NCBI GenBank assembly: GCA_965220895.1
Contig: OZ244850.1
Span: 1-64,000, forward strand
Length of the DNA stretch: 64,000 nt
Direction: 5' to 3'
Source of the DNA: WTFY01 sp965220895
Lineage (GTDB): Bacteria > Pseudomonadota > Gammaproteobacteria > UBA4575
The position numbers were made by a program, and so were the translations under genes. Of this stretch, positions 38,164 through 46,095 are shown piece after piece (within the stretch, counting starts at the first letter, position 1; the number at the start of each line of letters is the position of its first letter). The notes under the pieces are model-generated. The model did no database searches and was not told the DNA's origin. It worked only from the letters and a program-made list of their open reading frames with translations.

Positions 38164-38670
38164 ATGCACTGCCCCTTTTGCCGGTTCGAGGATACGAGGG
38201 TGATTGACTCGCGCCTGGCGAGAGAGGGCGACCAGGTGCGCAGAAGGCGCGAGTGTTTGCGCTGCGGTGAGCGTTTCACGACCTACGAGGCGACTGAACG
38301 CACGCTTCCCCGGGTGGTCAAGCGCGACGGGCGCCGTGAACCTTTCGATGAAGAGAAGCTGCGCAAGGGCCTCACACTGGCCTGCGAGAAACGGCCGGTT
38401 CCCACGGAGACGATCGACCTGATCATCAACCGTATTTCACGCAAGACGCTTGGCAGCGGGAAGCGTGAAGTGCGCTCCAGTGGCATCGGCGAATGGGCCA
38501 TGCACGAGTTGCGCCTCGTGGACCAGGTGGCCTATGTCCGTTTTGCCTCGGTCTACCGGAGTTTCGAGGATGTCCGTGCCTTCAAGGACCTGATCGAGCG
38601 CGTGGAAAAAGACCTCGCCCCGGAGATGCGCAAGGGCCAGCTCTCACTGATCGCTGACGAGCTGGACTGA
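38164..38670 (+). CDS. nrdR: Transcriptional repressor NrdR
   Basis: 168 residues. An N-terminal zinc ribbon (MHCPFCRFEDTRVIDSR, then RRRRECLRCGERFTTYE) and an ATP-cone domain (VVKRDGRREPFDEEKLRKGL, IDLIINRI) identify the global regulator of ribonucleotide reductase genes. NrdR senses nucleotides through the ATP-cone and binds NrdR boxes ahead of nrd operons; none is in this window. It begins 38 bases after glyA, and ribD follows after 19 bases, the standard gammaproteobacterial order. Confidence 0.96.
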   Translation: MHCPFCRFEDTRVIDSRLAREGDQVRRRRECLRCGERFTTYEATERTLPRVVKRDGRREPFDEEKLRKGLTLACEKRPVPTETIDLIINRISRKTLGSGKREVRSSGIGEWAMHELRLVDQVAYVRFASVYRSFEDVRAFKDLIERVEKDLAPEMRKGQLSLIADELD

Positions 38671-38689
38671 TTCACCTGTCCGAAGCCGC

Positions 38690-39802
38690 ATGCTACCCGC
38701 GTTGAACGACCATGCCTGTATGGCTGAGGCCGTACGTCAGGCCGAAAAGGGACTCTTTACCGTGCGTAAAAACCCGCGGGTCGGGTGCGTCATTGCCCGG
38801 GATCACACCATCATTGCCCGCGGCTATCATGCCAGGGCAGGCGGGCCCCATGCGGAAATCCATGCACTGGAGAATGCATCCGAAAGCGTGGATCGCGCCA
38901 CGGCGTACGTCACCCTTGAACCCTGTGCACACGAGGGCAAGACCCCGCCCTGCACCGAGGCCCTGGTGGCGGCAAAGCTGGCAAGAGTGGTGGTCGCAGT
39001 CCGGGACCCGAATCCTCTCGTCAACGGCAGGGGGCTGGCCTACCTGCAGCAAAACGGTATAGAGACCCGTTGTGATGTTCTGCAAAAAGAAGCGCTTGAT
39101 CTGAACAAGGGATTTTTCAAGAGGATGCGAACGGGCAGTCCATACGTAACCGTGAAGTCCGCCATCAGCCTGGACGGCAAGACTGCGCTGGCCAGCGGTG
39201 AAAGCCAATGGATCACGGGGGAGCCGGCACGCCTTGACGTGCAGCGGTTGCGTGCCAGAAGCTGTGCAATCTTGACCGGGGCCGGTACGGTGCAGGCGGA
39301 TGATCCGCAACTGACCGTGCGACTTTCCAGCGAAGCGCTGGGTTTATCACAAACCCCGGAACAGCCCCTGCGGGTCGTCCTGGACACCGATCTTCGCATC
39401 TCCGGGAGCGCCAGGGTATTGCAGGTCCCAGGCAGGACCCTTATCTATACCTGCTCGCAGGATGCAAAAAAAGTGGTGGCCCTGCAGGGTGAACAGCTCG
39501 AAGTCATCACCCTGGAACAGCGGCCCCTGGATCTGGCAGCGGTAATGCGTGACCTTGGGTCGCGGGAGGTCAACGAGGTTCTGGTAGAGGCCGGTGCGAC
39601 GCTGGTGGGCAGCCTGCTGGAGCAGGGCCTGGTGGATGAGATGGTCCTCTACATGGCACCACACCTGATCGGGGCATCCGGTCGCGCCCTGGCAGAACTG
39701 CCGCTGGTCTCGAACATGCAGGAGCGACTGGGGATGCAGGTCGAGGAGGTCACGGTCATCGGCGATGACATCAAACTGCGTGCACACCCCGTGCAAGGTT
39801 GA
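38690..39802 (+). CDS. ribD: Bifunctional diaminohydroxyphosphoribosylaminopyrimidine deaminase / 5-amino-6-(5-phosphoribosylamino)uracil reductase
   Basis: 370 residues catalysing two steps of riboflavin synthesis. The N-terminal deaminase domain shows GPHAEIHALENA (zinc His and catalytic Glu) and EPCAHEGKTPPC (two zinc Cys). The C-terminal reductase domain begins near residue 140 with PYVTVKSAISLDGKTALASG and contains ARSCAILTGAGTVQADDP and VLVEAGATLVGSLLEQ. The product feeds RibE and RibH encoded next. The stop overlaps the region of the ribE start (4-9 bases apart). Confidence 0.96.
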   Translation: MLPALNDHACMAEAVRQAEKGLFTVRKNPRVGCVIARDHTIIARGYHARAGGPHAEIHALENASESVDRATAYVTLEPCAHEGKTPPCTEALVAAKLARVVVAVRDPNPLVNGRGLAYLQQNGIETRCDVLQKEALDLNKGFFKRMRTGSPYVTVKSAISLDGKTALASGESQWITGEPARLDVQRLRARSCAILTGAGTVQADDPQLTVRLSSEALGLSQTPEQPLRVVLDTDLRISGSARVLQVPGRTLIYTCSQDAKKVVALQGEQLEVITLEQRPLDLAAVMRDLGSREVNEVLVEAGATLVGSLLEQGLVDEMVLYMAPHLIGASGRALAELPLVSNMQERLGMQVEEVTVIGDDIKLRAHPVQG

Positions 39803-39810
39803 ACGCCTGG

Positions 39811-40407
39811 ATGTTTACCGGAATTGTAGAAGAGATCGGCACGCTCCAAAGGCTGGAGGGGCTGCAGGGATCCCATCAATACCAGATCAGTACGACGGCT
39901 GCCTTTGCCGAGGGCGTCAAAACCGGCGACAGCATCTCCGTCAACGGCGTCTGCCTGACCGCATACGATGTGCAGGCCGATTCTTTCCGGGTGGATGTCT
40001 CCGTGGAAACCCGGGAGTGCACGACCTTTGGAACCTCTGCTTCGAAGGGTCAGGTCAACCTGGAGCGTTCGGTGACGCCTACCACGCGCCTGGGAGGCCA
40101 CATCGTCAGTGGTCACGTGGACGGGATCGGCAGGCTCGAGGCACGTGAGGACCAGGAAAATGAATCGGTCCTGTGGATTTCCATCCCGCAAGGCCTGTCC
40201 AGGTACATCGTCCCCAAGGGATCGGTCTGCGTGGACGGCGTCAGCCTTACAGTCAACCGGGTCGAAAAAAACCAGTACTGTGTTACGGTGATTCCCCACA
40301 CGCTGGAATGCACCACGCTGGGGGGCAGGCGGGTAGGGGATGAGATGAATGTCGAGGTGGACCTGGTCGCACGCTACCTGGCCCATCTGGTCGAGGACAG
40401 GGGATAG
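39811..40407 (+). CDS. ribE: Riboflavin synthase alpha chain
   Basis: 198 residues from the ATG at 39811, chosen because MFTGIVEEIG is the canonical N-terminus; an in-frame TTG at 39799 is less likely. Two homologous barrels are visible: the first with GDSISVNGVCLTAYDV and the second with GSVCVDGVSLTVNRV, each near the start of its half, and the linking TTRLGGHIVSGHVDGIG. It dismutates two lumazine molecules to riboflavin. It lies between ribD and ribH in the operon. Confidence 0.95.
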   Translation: MFTGIVEEIGTLQRLEGLQGSHQYQISTTAAFAEGVKTGDSISVNGVCLTAYDVQADSFRVDVSVETRECTTFGTSASKGQVNLERSVTPTTRLGGHIVSGHVDGIGRLEAREDQENESVLWISIPQGLSRYIVPKGSVCVDGVSLTVNRVEKNQYCVTVIPHTLECTTLGGRRVGDEMNVEVDLVARYLAHLVEDRG

Positions 40408-40413
40408 GCACAC

Positions 40414-40893
40414 ATGCAGGGGAGTTACACGCCGGGTGCGGATTATTCGGGACGGGGTCTTCGTATCGGTATCGTATCCGCGCGTTTCAATGGTGAGATC
40501 GTCGAGGCCATGAAGGCATCTGCGCAGTGGACCCTGCTCGAGCATCACGTGGCCGAGAGCGATGTCACGTGCATCCATGTGCCGGGAGCTTTCGAGTTGC
40601 CCCTGGCATGCAAGACGATGGCTGCAACAGGCGAGTATGACGGTATCATCGCCCTGGGTTGTGTCATCCGCGGGGATACCCCGCACTTCGACTACGTCTG
40701 TCAGGGCTGTACCTCGGGCCTGCAGGAGGCAAGCCTGCAATCCGGGGTCCCCATTGCATTCGGGCTGCTGACGACAGATACGCCAGAGCAGGCCGTACAG
40801 CGCAGTACGGGGGACAGCAACAAGGGCCGCGATGCGGCGCTGTGCGTGCTGGAGATGGCCAATGTCCTGAAGTCCGTCCAGGCCGGTGGCTGA
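40414..40893 (+). CDS. ribH: 6,7-dimethyl-8-ribityllumazine synthase
   Basis: 159 residues. Family motifs: RIGIVSARFNGEIVEAM, CIHVPGAFELPLACK (substrate-binding), DGIIALGCVIRGDTPHFDYV (catalytic His about 91) and IAFGLLTTDTPEQAVQRS. It condenses the pyrimidine from RibD with dihydroxybutanone phosphate (RibB is not in the window). Its start follows ribE by six bases with a short GGGG-rich site. The stop overlaps nusB by 8 bases. Confidence 0.96.
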   Translation: MQGSYTPGADYSGRGLRIGIVSARFNGEIVEAMKASAQWTLLEHHVAESDVTCIHVPGAFELPLACKTMAATGEYDGIIALGCVIRGDTPHFDYVCQGCTSGLQEASLQSGVPIAFGLLTTDTPEQAVQRSTGDSNKGRDAALCVLEMANVLKSVQAGG

Positions 40894-41308
40894 AGTCCAG
40901 CCTCATAAGCGCCACTGGTCTCGGCGATTTGCCCTGCAGTCGCTGTATCAGTGGCAGCTGGCAGGGCATAGCACCGATGAGCTGCTGGCACAGTTTTCAA
41001 AAGATGAAAACTGGCCCAAGGTGGACCATGATTATTACGAAGAACTCCTCAGAGAATCCATAAGCCATGAGAAGGAACTTACTGATATTTTTTCAACTTG
41101 TGTCGAGGGGTCCGTGGCACGGATCGGACCTATCGAGAAGGCTATCCTGTTATATGCGGCCTATGAAATGTGCTACAAGCAGGAAATCCCAAAGGACGTG
41201 GTGATTTCCGAGGCGGTCATCTTGTGCAAGAAATTCGGTTCTGACGGGGGCTATAAGCTGATCAACGCCGTTCTGGACAAGGTTCCAAGGAAGCGTCAGG
41301 ACGGGTAA
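40886..41308 (+). CDS. nusB: Transcription antitermination factor NusB
   Basis: 140 residues beginning at GTG 40886. NusB binds boxA RNA with NusE in antitermination of ribosomal operons. The family pattern is seen in RRFALQSLYQWQLAG, IEKAILLYAAYEM, PKDVVISEAVILCKKF and DGGYKLINAVLDKV. It overlaps ribH, as in many gammaproteobacteria, and would normally be followed by thiL; here a hipBA pair is inserted between them. Confidence 0.95.
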   Translation: MAEVQPHKRHWSRRFALQSLYQWQLAGHSTDELLAQFSKDENWPKVDHDYYEELLRESISHEKELTDIFSTCVEGSVARIGPIEKAILLYAAYEMCYKQEIPKDVVISEAVILCKKFGSDGGYKLINAVLDKVPRKRQDG

Positions 41309-41411
41309 TTCCGCGCGACGCTGACTGACGGCGCCCACTTCTGGATTTTCCACGTGGGAGTTGTTCTCTGAAAGTCTTGGACTGGAATTCTCATTTAATA
41401 AGCTTTATATG

Positions 41412-41521
41412 GCCTCTTAATGCATAAAAATCGCCTTAAAAGGCATTTTGTTACCTCTTGACATGGATATTATTTATAGGCTATATATGGCCTGTAACAT
41501 GCAATTTATAACTTAAGAGGC
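41412..41521 (+). promoter_or_regulatory. Promoter and repeated operators of hipBA
   Basis: A strong sigma-70 promoter is visible: TTGACA (41458-41463) with a 17-18 base spacer to CTATAT/TATATA (41481-41487). Around it lie repeated elements. GCCTCTTAA (41412-41420) and its complement TTAAGAGGC (41513-41521) are 92 bases apart. GCCTTAAAAGGC (41433-41444) is a compact palindrome. TATATGGCCT occurs twice (41406-41415 and 41484-41493). Several sites around one promoter fit cooperative binding by the HipB repressor. Confidence 0.6.
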
Positions 41522-41544
41522 TAGACATTGCCATTTAATGCGAT

Positions 41545-41883
41545 ATGAAAACAATTCAACACATCCAAACTGAGATCGGATCCCGCCTGGCACGGTTGCG
41601 ACTGTCCCGCAATGTGACGCAATCCATGCTGGCAGAAGATGTCGGAATCGGTGTGCGCACCCTACGCCGCCTTGAAGCCGGCGAACCGTCAACCCTCGAT
41701 ACGTTCCTGCGCATCGCACAGGCTCTGGACCTGGGAGATGCCATCCTCAGTGCGCTGCCCACTGGCCAGATCCGCCCAATCGAGCGCATCTCGCGGGCGG
41801 GCGCCGAGCGTCGTCGCGCGCGTCCACGGCCACAAACGAGCCAGCAGCTGGACTGGACATGGGGCGACGGTCCGGATGACTGA
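41545..41883 (+). CDS. hipB: HipB-like antitoxin/repressor
   Basis: 112 residues with a single XRE helix-turn-helix at residues 10-60 (RLARLRLSRNVTQSMLAEDV, RTLRRLEAGEP, RIAQALDLGDAI). The C-terminal 40 residues are arginine-rich. It precedes hipA with an 8-base overlap, the standard hipBA order, so it should neutralise HipA and repress the operon through the repeats upstream. Longer than E. coli HipB (88 residues), with a charged tail (RARPRPQTSQQLDWTWG). Confidence 0.88.
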   Translation: MKTIQHIQTEIGSRLARLRLSRNVTQSMLAEDVGIGVRTLRRLEAGEPSTLDTFLRIAQALDLGDAILSALPTGQIRPIERISRAGAERRRARPRPQTSQQLDWTWGDGPDD

Positions 41884-43183
41884 CGCGAGTGTCCTTCTCT
41901 GGGGACGACGCATTGGGGCGGTGTCTTGGGACGGGACACGCGACCTCGGGGTCTTCCAGTACGACCCGGCTTTCATCAACACGGGTGTCGAGGTTGCGCC
42001 CTTGACCATGCCCGCAAGAGAAGCCCCATTTGAATTTCCGGCGCTCAACAGGGAATCCTTCAGGGGATTGCCTGGAATGCTTGCAGATGCCTTGCCAGAT
42101 AGGTTCGGTAATCAGCTGATCGATGCATGGCTCGCCCAAACCGGCAGGGACCCGGAGACGTTCAACCCCGTCGACCGTCTCTGCTACATCGGCCGGCGTG
42201 GCATCGGTGCCCTCGAGTTCGAACCGGTCCTTCGGCAACGGACAAAAGCAAAGGAACTGGAAGTTGCCCGACTGGTCGATTTGGCCAGCAAGGTGCTGGA
42301 TGAACGCGCCAACCTTGCTGGTCGGCTGGGCGATGAGAACGGTGCCGAGGCACTTGAAGATATTCTGAGCGTTGGCACATCGGCAGGCGGTGCACGCGCT
42401 AAAGCCGTACTTGCCTGGAACCCGGAAACCGGCGAATTTCGGTCCGGGCAGCTCGATGCCGATGAGGGCTTCGAGCACTGGTTGCTGAAGTTCGACGGCG
42501 TTTCGAACAATCAGGATAAGGACCTGGGAAATCCCGGGGGCTTCGGGAAAATCGAATACGCCTATGCATGTATGGCACGTGCCGCCGGTATTTCGATGCC
42601 GCAGTGCCGACTTCACCACGAGGGTGGGCGCAGCCACTTCATGACGAAACGATTCGATCGGACGGATGCCGGCGGCAAGATCCACATGCAGTCTCTTGGA
42701 GCGATGCGCCATTTCGATTTCAACGATCCATCGGCCTATTCCTATGAACAGGCCGTTATGACGATTCGGGAACTGGGACTCGGAATGCCGGCGGCTGAAG
42801 AGCAGTTCCGGCGGGCAATTTTCAATGTGATTGCTCGCAATCAGGATGATCACGTAAAGAACATCTCATTCCTGATGGATCGGTCCGGGCAATGGACGCT
42901 GTCCCCAGCCTATGATCTCGTTTATGCCTACAATCCAACAGGTGCATGGACACGCGACCATCAGATGAGTTTGGCTGGTCGTCGGAATGGCTTTGACCAT
43001 GACGACATCCTGCAGTTTGCTGCCTCCATTGGTTTGAAGAAGCGAAGAGCGCTGGAAATCTTGGATCAGGTAAGCGCTGCCGTTCGGGACTGGGGCAAGC
43101 ATGCTTCAACCGCAGAAATAGTCCCCCGTGACGAAGCTCGAATCAAAAAGGCTTTCAGGTCAAACCTGATACTTGGCCGGTAG
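41876..43183 (+). CDS. hipA: HipA-family serine/threonine kinase toxin
   Basis: 435 residues from the ATG at 41876 that overlaps hipB. N-terminal HipA domain (GRRIGAVSWDGTRDLGVFQY, LPDRFG), then the kinase part with the P-loop-like SVGTSAGGARAKAVLAW near residues 165-181, FEHWLLKFDG, the catalytic loop NVIARNQDDHVKNISFL near 316-332 and the metal-binding SPAYDLVYAY. In E. coli HipA phosphorylates glutamyl-tRNA synthetase and slows growth. The gltX gene lies in the same window, but that is likely coincidence. Inserted between nusB and thiL. Confidence 0.92.
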   Translation: MTDASVLLWGRRIGAVSWDGTRDLGVFQYDPAFINTGVEVAPLTMPAREAPFEFPALNRESFRGLPGMLADALPDRFGNQLIDAWLAQTGRDPETFNPVDRLCYIGRRGIGALEFEPVLRQRTKAKELEVARLVDLASKVLDERANLAGRLGDENGAEALEDILSVGTSAGGARAKAVLAWNPETGEFRSGQLDADEGFEHWLLKFDGVSNNQDKDLGNPGGFGKIEYAYACMARAAGISMPQCRLHHEGGRSHFMTKRFDRTDAGGKIHMQSLGAMRHFDFNDPSAYSYEQAVMTIRELGLGMPAAEEQFRRAIFNVIARNQDDHVKNISFLMDRSGQWTLSPAYDLVYAYNPTGAWTRDHQMSLAGRRNGFDHDDILQFAASIGLKKRRALEILDQVSAAVRDWGKHASTAEIVPRDEARIKKAFRSNLILGR

Positions 43184-43452
43184 AGCATGATGCTTATTTC
43201 AGCATTGCACGAAACACCGGCCTGTTTCAGCGGCCTTCAGGCGATGGGTCCAGAATTCGGTTTGCGAATTCAGTTGTAAGGAAGCTCTCGCCATAAGTTA
43301 CACTCCCGGTATATTGCCCGGTTTTCCTCATCGGGGTTGAACTCACGCATCGAGTGGACAAGATTTCTTTAAGGCGTAATGGATAGTCCCTGTTTGTGCA
43401 CAATCGAAAAGTCACAGACTTTGCTGGCCCTGAAAGGTCGTGTATCCGTCGC

Positions 43453-44436
43453 ATGCAGCGAGTACATACTTTGCTAGAACAGGAAATCATTGCCCGGTAC
43501 TTCTCAAAGCATTCGGCGGGTGCGGATGTCGAGGTCGGAGTCGGCGATGATGCCGCCGTGGTCCAGCCTCCGGATGGCTCAAAGCTGGTGATGACGATGG
43601 ATACCCTCAATGAAGGGGTTCACTTCCGCCCGGACTGTCCACCCGAGGATCTGGGTCACAAGGCGCTGGCCGTGAACCTGAGCGATCTGGCCGCCATGGG
43701 GGCAACCCCGCTTTGGGCAACCCTGAGCCTTTCCTTGCCGGAGATTGAAGATTCATGGCTTGAGGGGTTTTCACGGGGACTTTATTCACTGGCTGACCGC
43801 TATAGCACAAAAATCATAGGAGGGGACCTTGTGCGCGGAGCGCGGTCGATATCGATGCAGGCGACGGGGTACCCCAAACCCGGACGCGCAATCACCCGCA
43901 CAGGTGCCCGGCCAGAGGATTTCATCTACGTGACAGGCACACTGGGGGATGCAGCCCTTTACCTGAAGCTGTCACAGAACGCCGAGAATCCGACGGTATC
44001 GAAACAGGATCTTGACTGCCTGTCTGCACGCCTGAACCGGCCACAGCCGAGGGTGAATGTCGGTCAGGAAATCGCTGCGTTTGCCAGTGCAGCCATTGAC
44101 CTATCCGATGGGCTGGTGCTTGATGCGCAGCGGATTTTGCAGGGCAGTGGAGTCGGGGCACGAATTGAACTGGAAAAAATTCCGCGCTCAAAAGCCATGC
44201 AAAGGCAGTGGCAGGGCGGCGAGGACTGGAACCTGGTGCTCGCCGGGGGCGATGATTATGAACTGGTCTTTACCGCAGACCAGGAACACAGCGCAGAGGT
44301 CGATTTCATCAGCGCGAGAACCGGATGCCCCATTACCTGGATCGGGGAGATTACCCAGGGGGACACCCTGGAACTGTTTCTGGCCGGTCGCAGCTACCCC
44401 CTGCCGGACAGGCCGGGATTCGAGCATTTCGCCTGA
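43453..44436 (+). CDS. thiL: Thiamine-monophosphate kinase
   Basis: 328 residues from the ATG at 43453 (a GTG at 43396 extends the frame by 19 residues without family support). AIR-synthase-fold kinase that makes thiamine diphosphate. Motifs: GVGDDAAVVQPPDG, TMDTLNEGVHFRPD (substrate/Mg), GHKALAVNLSDLAAMGATPLW, IGGDLVRG, and AAIDLSDGLVLDAQRI with AGGDDYELVF. It normally follows nusB directly; hipBA separates them here. pgpA follows after 9 bases. Confidence 0.92.
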   Translation: MQRVHTLLEQEIIARYFSKHSAGADVEVGVGDDAAVVQPPDGSKLVMTMDTLNEGVHFRPDCPPEDLGHKALAVNLSDLAAMGATPLWATLSLSLPEIEDSWLEGFSRGLYSLADRYSTKIIGGDLVRGARSISMQATGYPKPGRAITRTGARPEDFIYVTGTLGDAALYLKLSQNAENPTVSKQDLDCLSARLNRPQPRVNVGQEIAAFASAAIDLSDGLVLDAQRILQGSGVGARIELEKIPRSKAMQRQWQGGEDWNLVLAGGDDYELVFTADQEHSAEVDFISARTGCPITWIGEITQGDTLELFLAGRSYPLPDRPGFEHFA

Positions 44437-44445
44437 CGGATACCC

Positions 44446-44931
44446 ATGTCCCAGGAGGTCAGACACATTGTATTGAGCAGCCCCGTGCACCTGCTCTCCT
44501 TTGGATTCGGGGCCGGGTTTTCACCGGTTGCACCCGGCACAGTAGGGACGCTGCTCGGCATCGTCGTGTACCTGGCGCTGGTTTCATTGGATCCTGCCAT
44601 CTACGTCATGGCGGTCGTGAGCCTGTTTTTGGCGGGATGCTGGGCCTGTGGACAGACTGCCACGGTGTTGGGCGTTCCCGATCACCCGGGGATCGTGATC
44701 GACGAGATCGTAGGCTATCTGATCACCATGCTGTTTGTGCCTTTGGCATGGTACTGGGTGCTGGCAGGTTTTTTCCTGTTCCGGGTTTTCGATATATGGA
44801 AACCCTGGCCGGTCTCGCTTGCGGACCGCAAGGTGCCCGGGGGCTTCGGAATCATGCTGGACGACCTATTGGCTGCTCTATATGCACTGCTCTGTATGCA
44901 CGGCATGGTATGGGTCATGCCACTGGCCTGA
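44446..44931 (+). CDS. pgpA: Phosphatidylglycerophosphatase A
   Basis: 161 residues of the PgpA family of inner-membrane phosphatases in phosphatidylglycerol synthesis. The family pattern FGFGAGFSPVAPGTVGTLLG opens the protein; IVIDEIVGYLITMLFVP and FRVFDIWKPWPVSLADRKVP with GGFGIMLDDLLAALYA carry the acidic active-site residues. Four membrane helices are predicted. thiL-pgpA is a standard pair; the stop is followed by a 370-base gap before the inserted abiE locus. Confidence 0.95.
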   Translation: MSQEVRHIVLSSPVHLLSFGFGAGFSPVAPGTVGTLLGIVVYLALVSLDPAIYVMAVVSLFLAGCWACGQTATVLGVPDHPGIVIDEIVGYLITMLFVPLAWYWVLAGFFLFRVFDIWKPWPVSLADRKVPGGFGIMLDDLLAALYALLCMHGMVWVMPLA

Positions 44932-45300
44932 GTGGTCCGCAGTCCTTTCAGAATCATTTTCCCATGTGGAATCAGGCTACCGAATATTATTGACGCCTGC
45001 ATGAATAAGTCCTATTTGAGGAGTAAAGAAAGCGGCAACTGTCCTTGAGCAGTTGCATAGCACGCTCACGACGGCGTTGCAGGGTTTCGGGACGGCAGAT
45101 CTCCTGCTGGGAAGACAGAGCACTACTTGCACCCACCGATCTCAATAGCTGCAGATACAGCACCCATCGGATAGCATATGACTATATAAAAATGCATGTT
45201 AATACCATTTTATGGATCTTTAATGTATTATTCTATAGTACTATATAAATTTACATGATAAAATCTAAAAACGATAATAATTTGTATCTTAACGTAGTCC
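44932..45300. other. Intergenic stretch with a coding-like minus-strand remnant
   Basis: No complete gene. On the minus strand around 44987-45170 one frame reads QQEICRPETLQRRRERAMQL and LKDSCRFLYSS before TAA, which looks like the end of an eroded gene of unknown family. A 7-bp hairpin GCAACTG/CAGTTGC (45035-45056) overlaps it. The AT-rich right part is the promoter region of the abiE operon. Confidence 0.35.
45234..45245. promoter_or_regulatory. Palindrome upstream of the abiE operon
   Basis: TATAGTACTATA is a perfect 12-bp palindrome 55 bases before the abiEi start, in AT-rich DNA. It could be an AbiEi operator or part of the promoter. Inferred from position only. Confidence 0.35.
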
Positions 45301-46095
45301 ATGACCGAAACACCTTCTATAAGACAGAAACGCTTGGCGGCAATATCGCGCGGGACATCCGGCACGATCCGGATTGCGGATGCCATGCATATCCTTGGAA
45401 TAGAACGCCAGCATGCGTCCGGATTACTGGCCAGATGGCATAAACAGGGGGTGATCCGTCGTGTTGCGCATGGTTTGTATGTTCCAGTCCAGCCATCAGC
45501 AATGGGGCATACGCAGGTGCTTGAGGACCCTTGGGTGCTTGTGCCAGAGCTGTATGCACCCGGATATGTCGGCGGTTGGAGTGCATTGGAATATTGGGAG
45601 CTGACAGAACAGCTTTTCAGATCAGTCTGTGTACTCACCCACAAGCGCGTTACATATGCGAAAACGGTTCACCAGGGTGTTGAATTTTTTATCAGGCAGG
45701 TTCCCGAAAAGCGTTTGTTTGGCACAAAAACCATATGGAGAGGAAATACAAAGATACAGATATCAGACCCTTATAAAACGATTCTGGACTGTGTTGATGA
45801 TTTGTATTTAGGTGCAGGGTTACAACATGTCACTGACTGCCTGGTTGAGTTTACAAAAATATTTGATAAACCAAGCGACCTTGATGCATTGCTGGGCCAT
45901 GCCATTCAAATCAACAACGGAGCGCTTTTTAAGAAACTAGGTTATCTGGCTGAAAAGCTTGAGTTCAAGCCTTCATTTATTGACCAATGCAGGAGGAGGC
46001 TGACTGCGGGTTACGCTACCCTCGACAAGAATGTAAAGAACCGCCGGCTGGTAACACGGTGGAATTTGTGGGTGCCAGAAGCAAAGATTAAATGA
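45301..46095 (+). CDS. AbiEi-family antitoxin/repressor of a type IV toxin-antitoxin system
   Basis: 264 residues. The N-terminal winged helix (TIRIADAMHILGIERQHASG, LLARWHKQGVIRRVAHGLYV) and the following DPWVLVPELYAPGYVGGWSA, YWELTEQLFRSVCVLTHKRV match the AbiEi family. AbiEi represses the operon and counteracts AbiEii. The stop overlaps the abiEii start by ATGA, so translation is coupled. Base composition is AT-rich compared with pgpA and gltX, indicating insertion. Confidence 0.88.
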   Translation: MTETPSIRQKRLAAISRGTSGTIRIADAMHILGIERQHASGLLARWHKQGVIRRVAHGLYVPVQPSAMGHTQVLEDPWVLVPELYAPGYVGGWSALEYWELTEQLFRSVCVLTHKRVTYAKTVHQGVEFFIRQVPEKRLFGTKTIWRGNTKIQISDPYKTILDCVDDLYLGAGLQHVTDCLVEFTKIFDKPSDLDALLGHAIQINNGALFKKLGYLAEKLEFKPSFIDQCRRRLTAGYATLDKNVKNRRLVTRWNLWVPEAKIK

